Assembly (NCBI GenBank): GCA_902796705.1
Contig: CADBQF010000019.1
Span: 1 to 7,292 of the forward strand
Source of the DNA: Ruminococcus flavefaciens
GTDB lineage: Bacteria; Bacillota; Clostridia; Oscillospirales; Ruminococcaceae
DNA length: 7,292 nt
Direction: 5' to 3'
The notes under the pieces are model-generated. The model had not been told where the DNA came from, searched no databases, and was given only the letters and a program-made list of their open reading frames with translations. Position 1 is the stretch's first letter. Every line of letters begins with the position of its first letter. Position numbers and translations under genes: made by a program. Of the stretch, positions 6,363 through 7,292 are shown piece after piece.

Positions 6363-7292
6363 TTACTTATGTTCTTTTTCAGAAGATGCTCTGATACGTA
6401 TGCCTATGACAGTCACATCATCTTCTCTCGCTGACGGATTGAATACTTTTGATTTGCGGCATATCTCATCTACTGTGTTCTGGAGATCACCGTCCTGAAG
6501 GAGAAGCTCCTTGATGTATTTGTATTCGTTCTCGTTCACGCCGTCGGAACACATTATCAGTACATCACCGGGTTCAAGCTCATGTTCCTGTGAAAACGTA
6601 TCCGATTCCTCATAGATGCCCACCGGGAAAGTCTGGGACGAGATCCTCATAACGCTCCCACGGCGGCGGATAAGAGTTGCGGCCGCTCCGGATTTTATCA
6701 CTGTCACACGGCAGGTGTCAAGGTCGATGCGGACGGCATCGAATGTGGCAAATGTTTCCTCCGGAGACTTCGTCAGCATTATGGAATTTATCATCTTTAC
6801 TGCCGAGAGGCAGCTCACTCCGCTGCCGACGAGTTTCCTGAACATCGTCACGACCATTCTCGACTCAAATGCTGCCTTTTGTCCCGTACCCATTCCGTCA
6901 GAAAGCACAGCATAGCATACTCCCGTTCCGTCATCGAATACAGCGGAGGTGTCGCCGTTGTCGGCTGCCCTGCCGGCACTTCTTGCAGCACCGCATATTT
7001 CTGCTTTATACGCAGGCAATTCATAGACACGCAGTCTTGCCTCCTTGCCCGAATAGACAGGCTGAGCGTTTTCAAGGGGCATTTTCAGCTCGTCCGTTAT
7101 AAGGTCACGGACTCTTGTGAAATTCTCCGGAACAGATGACAGGGGAAAATATATCTCGACGTGCAGCCTGTTTCGTGAATTGTAATAGGCTATCACGTTT
7201 CCGGGCGTATAGCCGTATCTGACGAGTTTATTGACGATCTGCTTGCTTATCGGCTCGGAGTAGCGGACATCGAGCCTTTCTCCGGCTGAATC
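6363..7292 (-). CDS. spoIIE: Stage II sporulation protein E, C-terminal PP2C phosphatase part
   Basis: This is the 3' end of a gene whose start lies beyond the right edge; the frame is open to position 7292, giving 309 visible residues. It ends in a PP2C-type serine/threonine phosphatase domain from about visible residue 94. Metal-binding motifs are intact: NGD (112-114), LSDGMGTG (130-137), SDG (249-251) and REDD (289-292). The pattern SDGMGxG plus the FPVGI segment matches SpoIIE rather than a stand-alone RsbU-type protein. In Bacillus subtilis SpoIIE is a membrane protein of about 827 residues. It dephosphorylates SpoIIAA to release sigma-F in the forespore and helps polar septation. The membrane-spanning N-terminal part is outside the window, so full-length status is inferred. 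A GTG at 7196 is not the start, because the homology-like reading frame continues upstream of it. The gene is on the same strand as glgB, which follows after 236 bases. Confidence 0.9.
   Translation of the reverse strand, partial: DSAGERLDVRYSEPISKQIVNKLVRYGYTPGNVIAYYNSRNRLHVEIYFPLSSVPENFTRVRDLITDELKMPLENAQPVYSGKEARLRVYELPAYKAEICGAARSAGRAADNGDTSAVFDDGTGVCYAVLSDGMGTGQKAAFESRMVVTMFRKLVGSGVSCLSAVKMINSIMLTKSPEETFATFDAVRIDLDTCRVTVIKSGAAATLIRRRGSVMRISSQTFPVGIYEESDTFSQEHELEPGDVLIMCSDGVNENEYKYIKELLLQDGDLQNTVDEICRKSKVFNPSAREDDVTVIGIRIRASSEKEHK

Noticed and set aside
1..7292. CRISPR array, tRNA or rRNA gene, insertion sequence or prophage element
   Set aside because: No spaced direct repeats, no RNA gene signatures and no transposase or integrase frames are present on either strand.

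Overview
The window carries a bacterial glycogen-synthesis cluster, glgB-glgC-glgD-glgA, read entirely on the minus strand. It is flanked by the 3' part of a SpoIIE-type phosphatase gene upstream and by the 5' start of a small unidentified gene downstream, also on the minus strand. A separate GlgD next to GlgC, an endosporulation-type SpoIIE, strong AGGAGG ribosome binding sites and sigma-A-like promoters together point to a Firmicute of the class Clostridia. The moderate base composition and protein style suggest a Ruminococcus-like Oscillospiraceae member. That lineage call is inference from sequence style; no marker gene is present.

Layout in the direction of transcription (high to low coordinates): 7292-6363, C-terminal 309 residues of SpoIIE. 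6362-6127, a 236-base AT-rich gap holding the likely glg promoter and three mutually complementary 9-base arms. 6126-4147, glgB (branching enzyme). 4146-4075, a 72-base spacer with an imperfect hairpin. 4074-2848, glgC (ADP-glucose pyrophosphorylase, catalytic). 2831-1710, glgD (degenerate pyrophosphorylase paralogue). 1694-276, glgA (glycogen synthase). 272-237, a perfect 12-bp hairpin that probably ends the operon. 181-153, a near-consensus promoter. 124 to the window edge, the first 41 codons of a small unidentified gene.

The four glg products form one pathway. GlgC, probably with GlgD as partner subunit, makes ADP-glucose from glucose-1-phosphate and ATP. GlgA adds the glucose to alpha-1,4 chains, and GlgB introduces alpha-1,6 branches. 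No phosphorylase (glgP) or debranching gene is in the window, so breakdown must be encoded elsewhere.

The core genes are ordinary for the lineage. The points worth a second look are the three-arm complementary structure ahead of glgB, the lysine-rich tail of GlgB, the missing lysine in GlgA's N-terminal ADP-glucose motif, and the junction with a sporulation phosphatase. I did not find a convincing new biological system.
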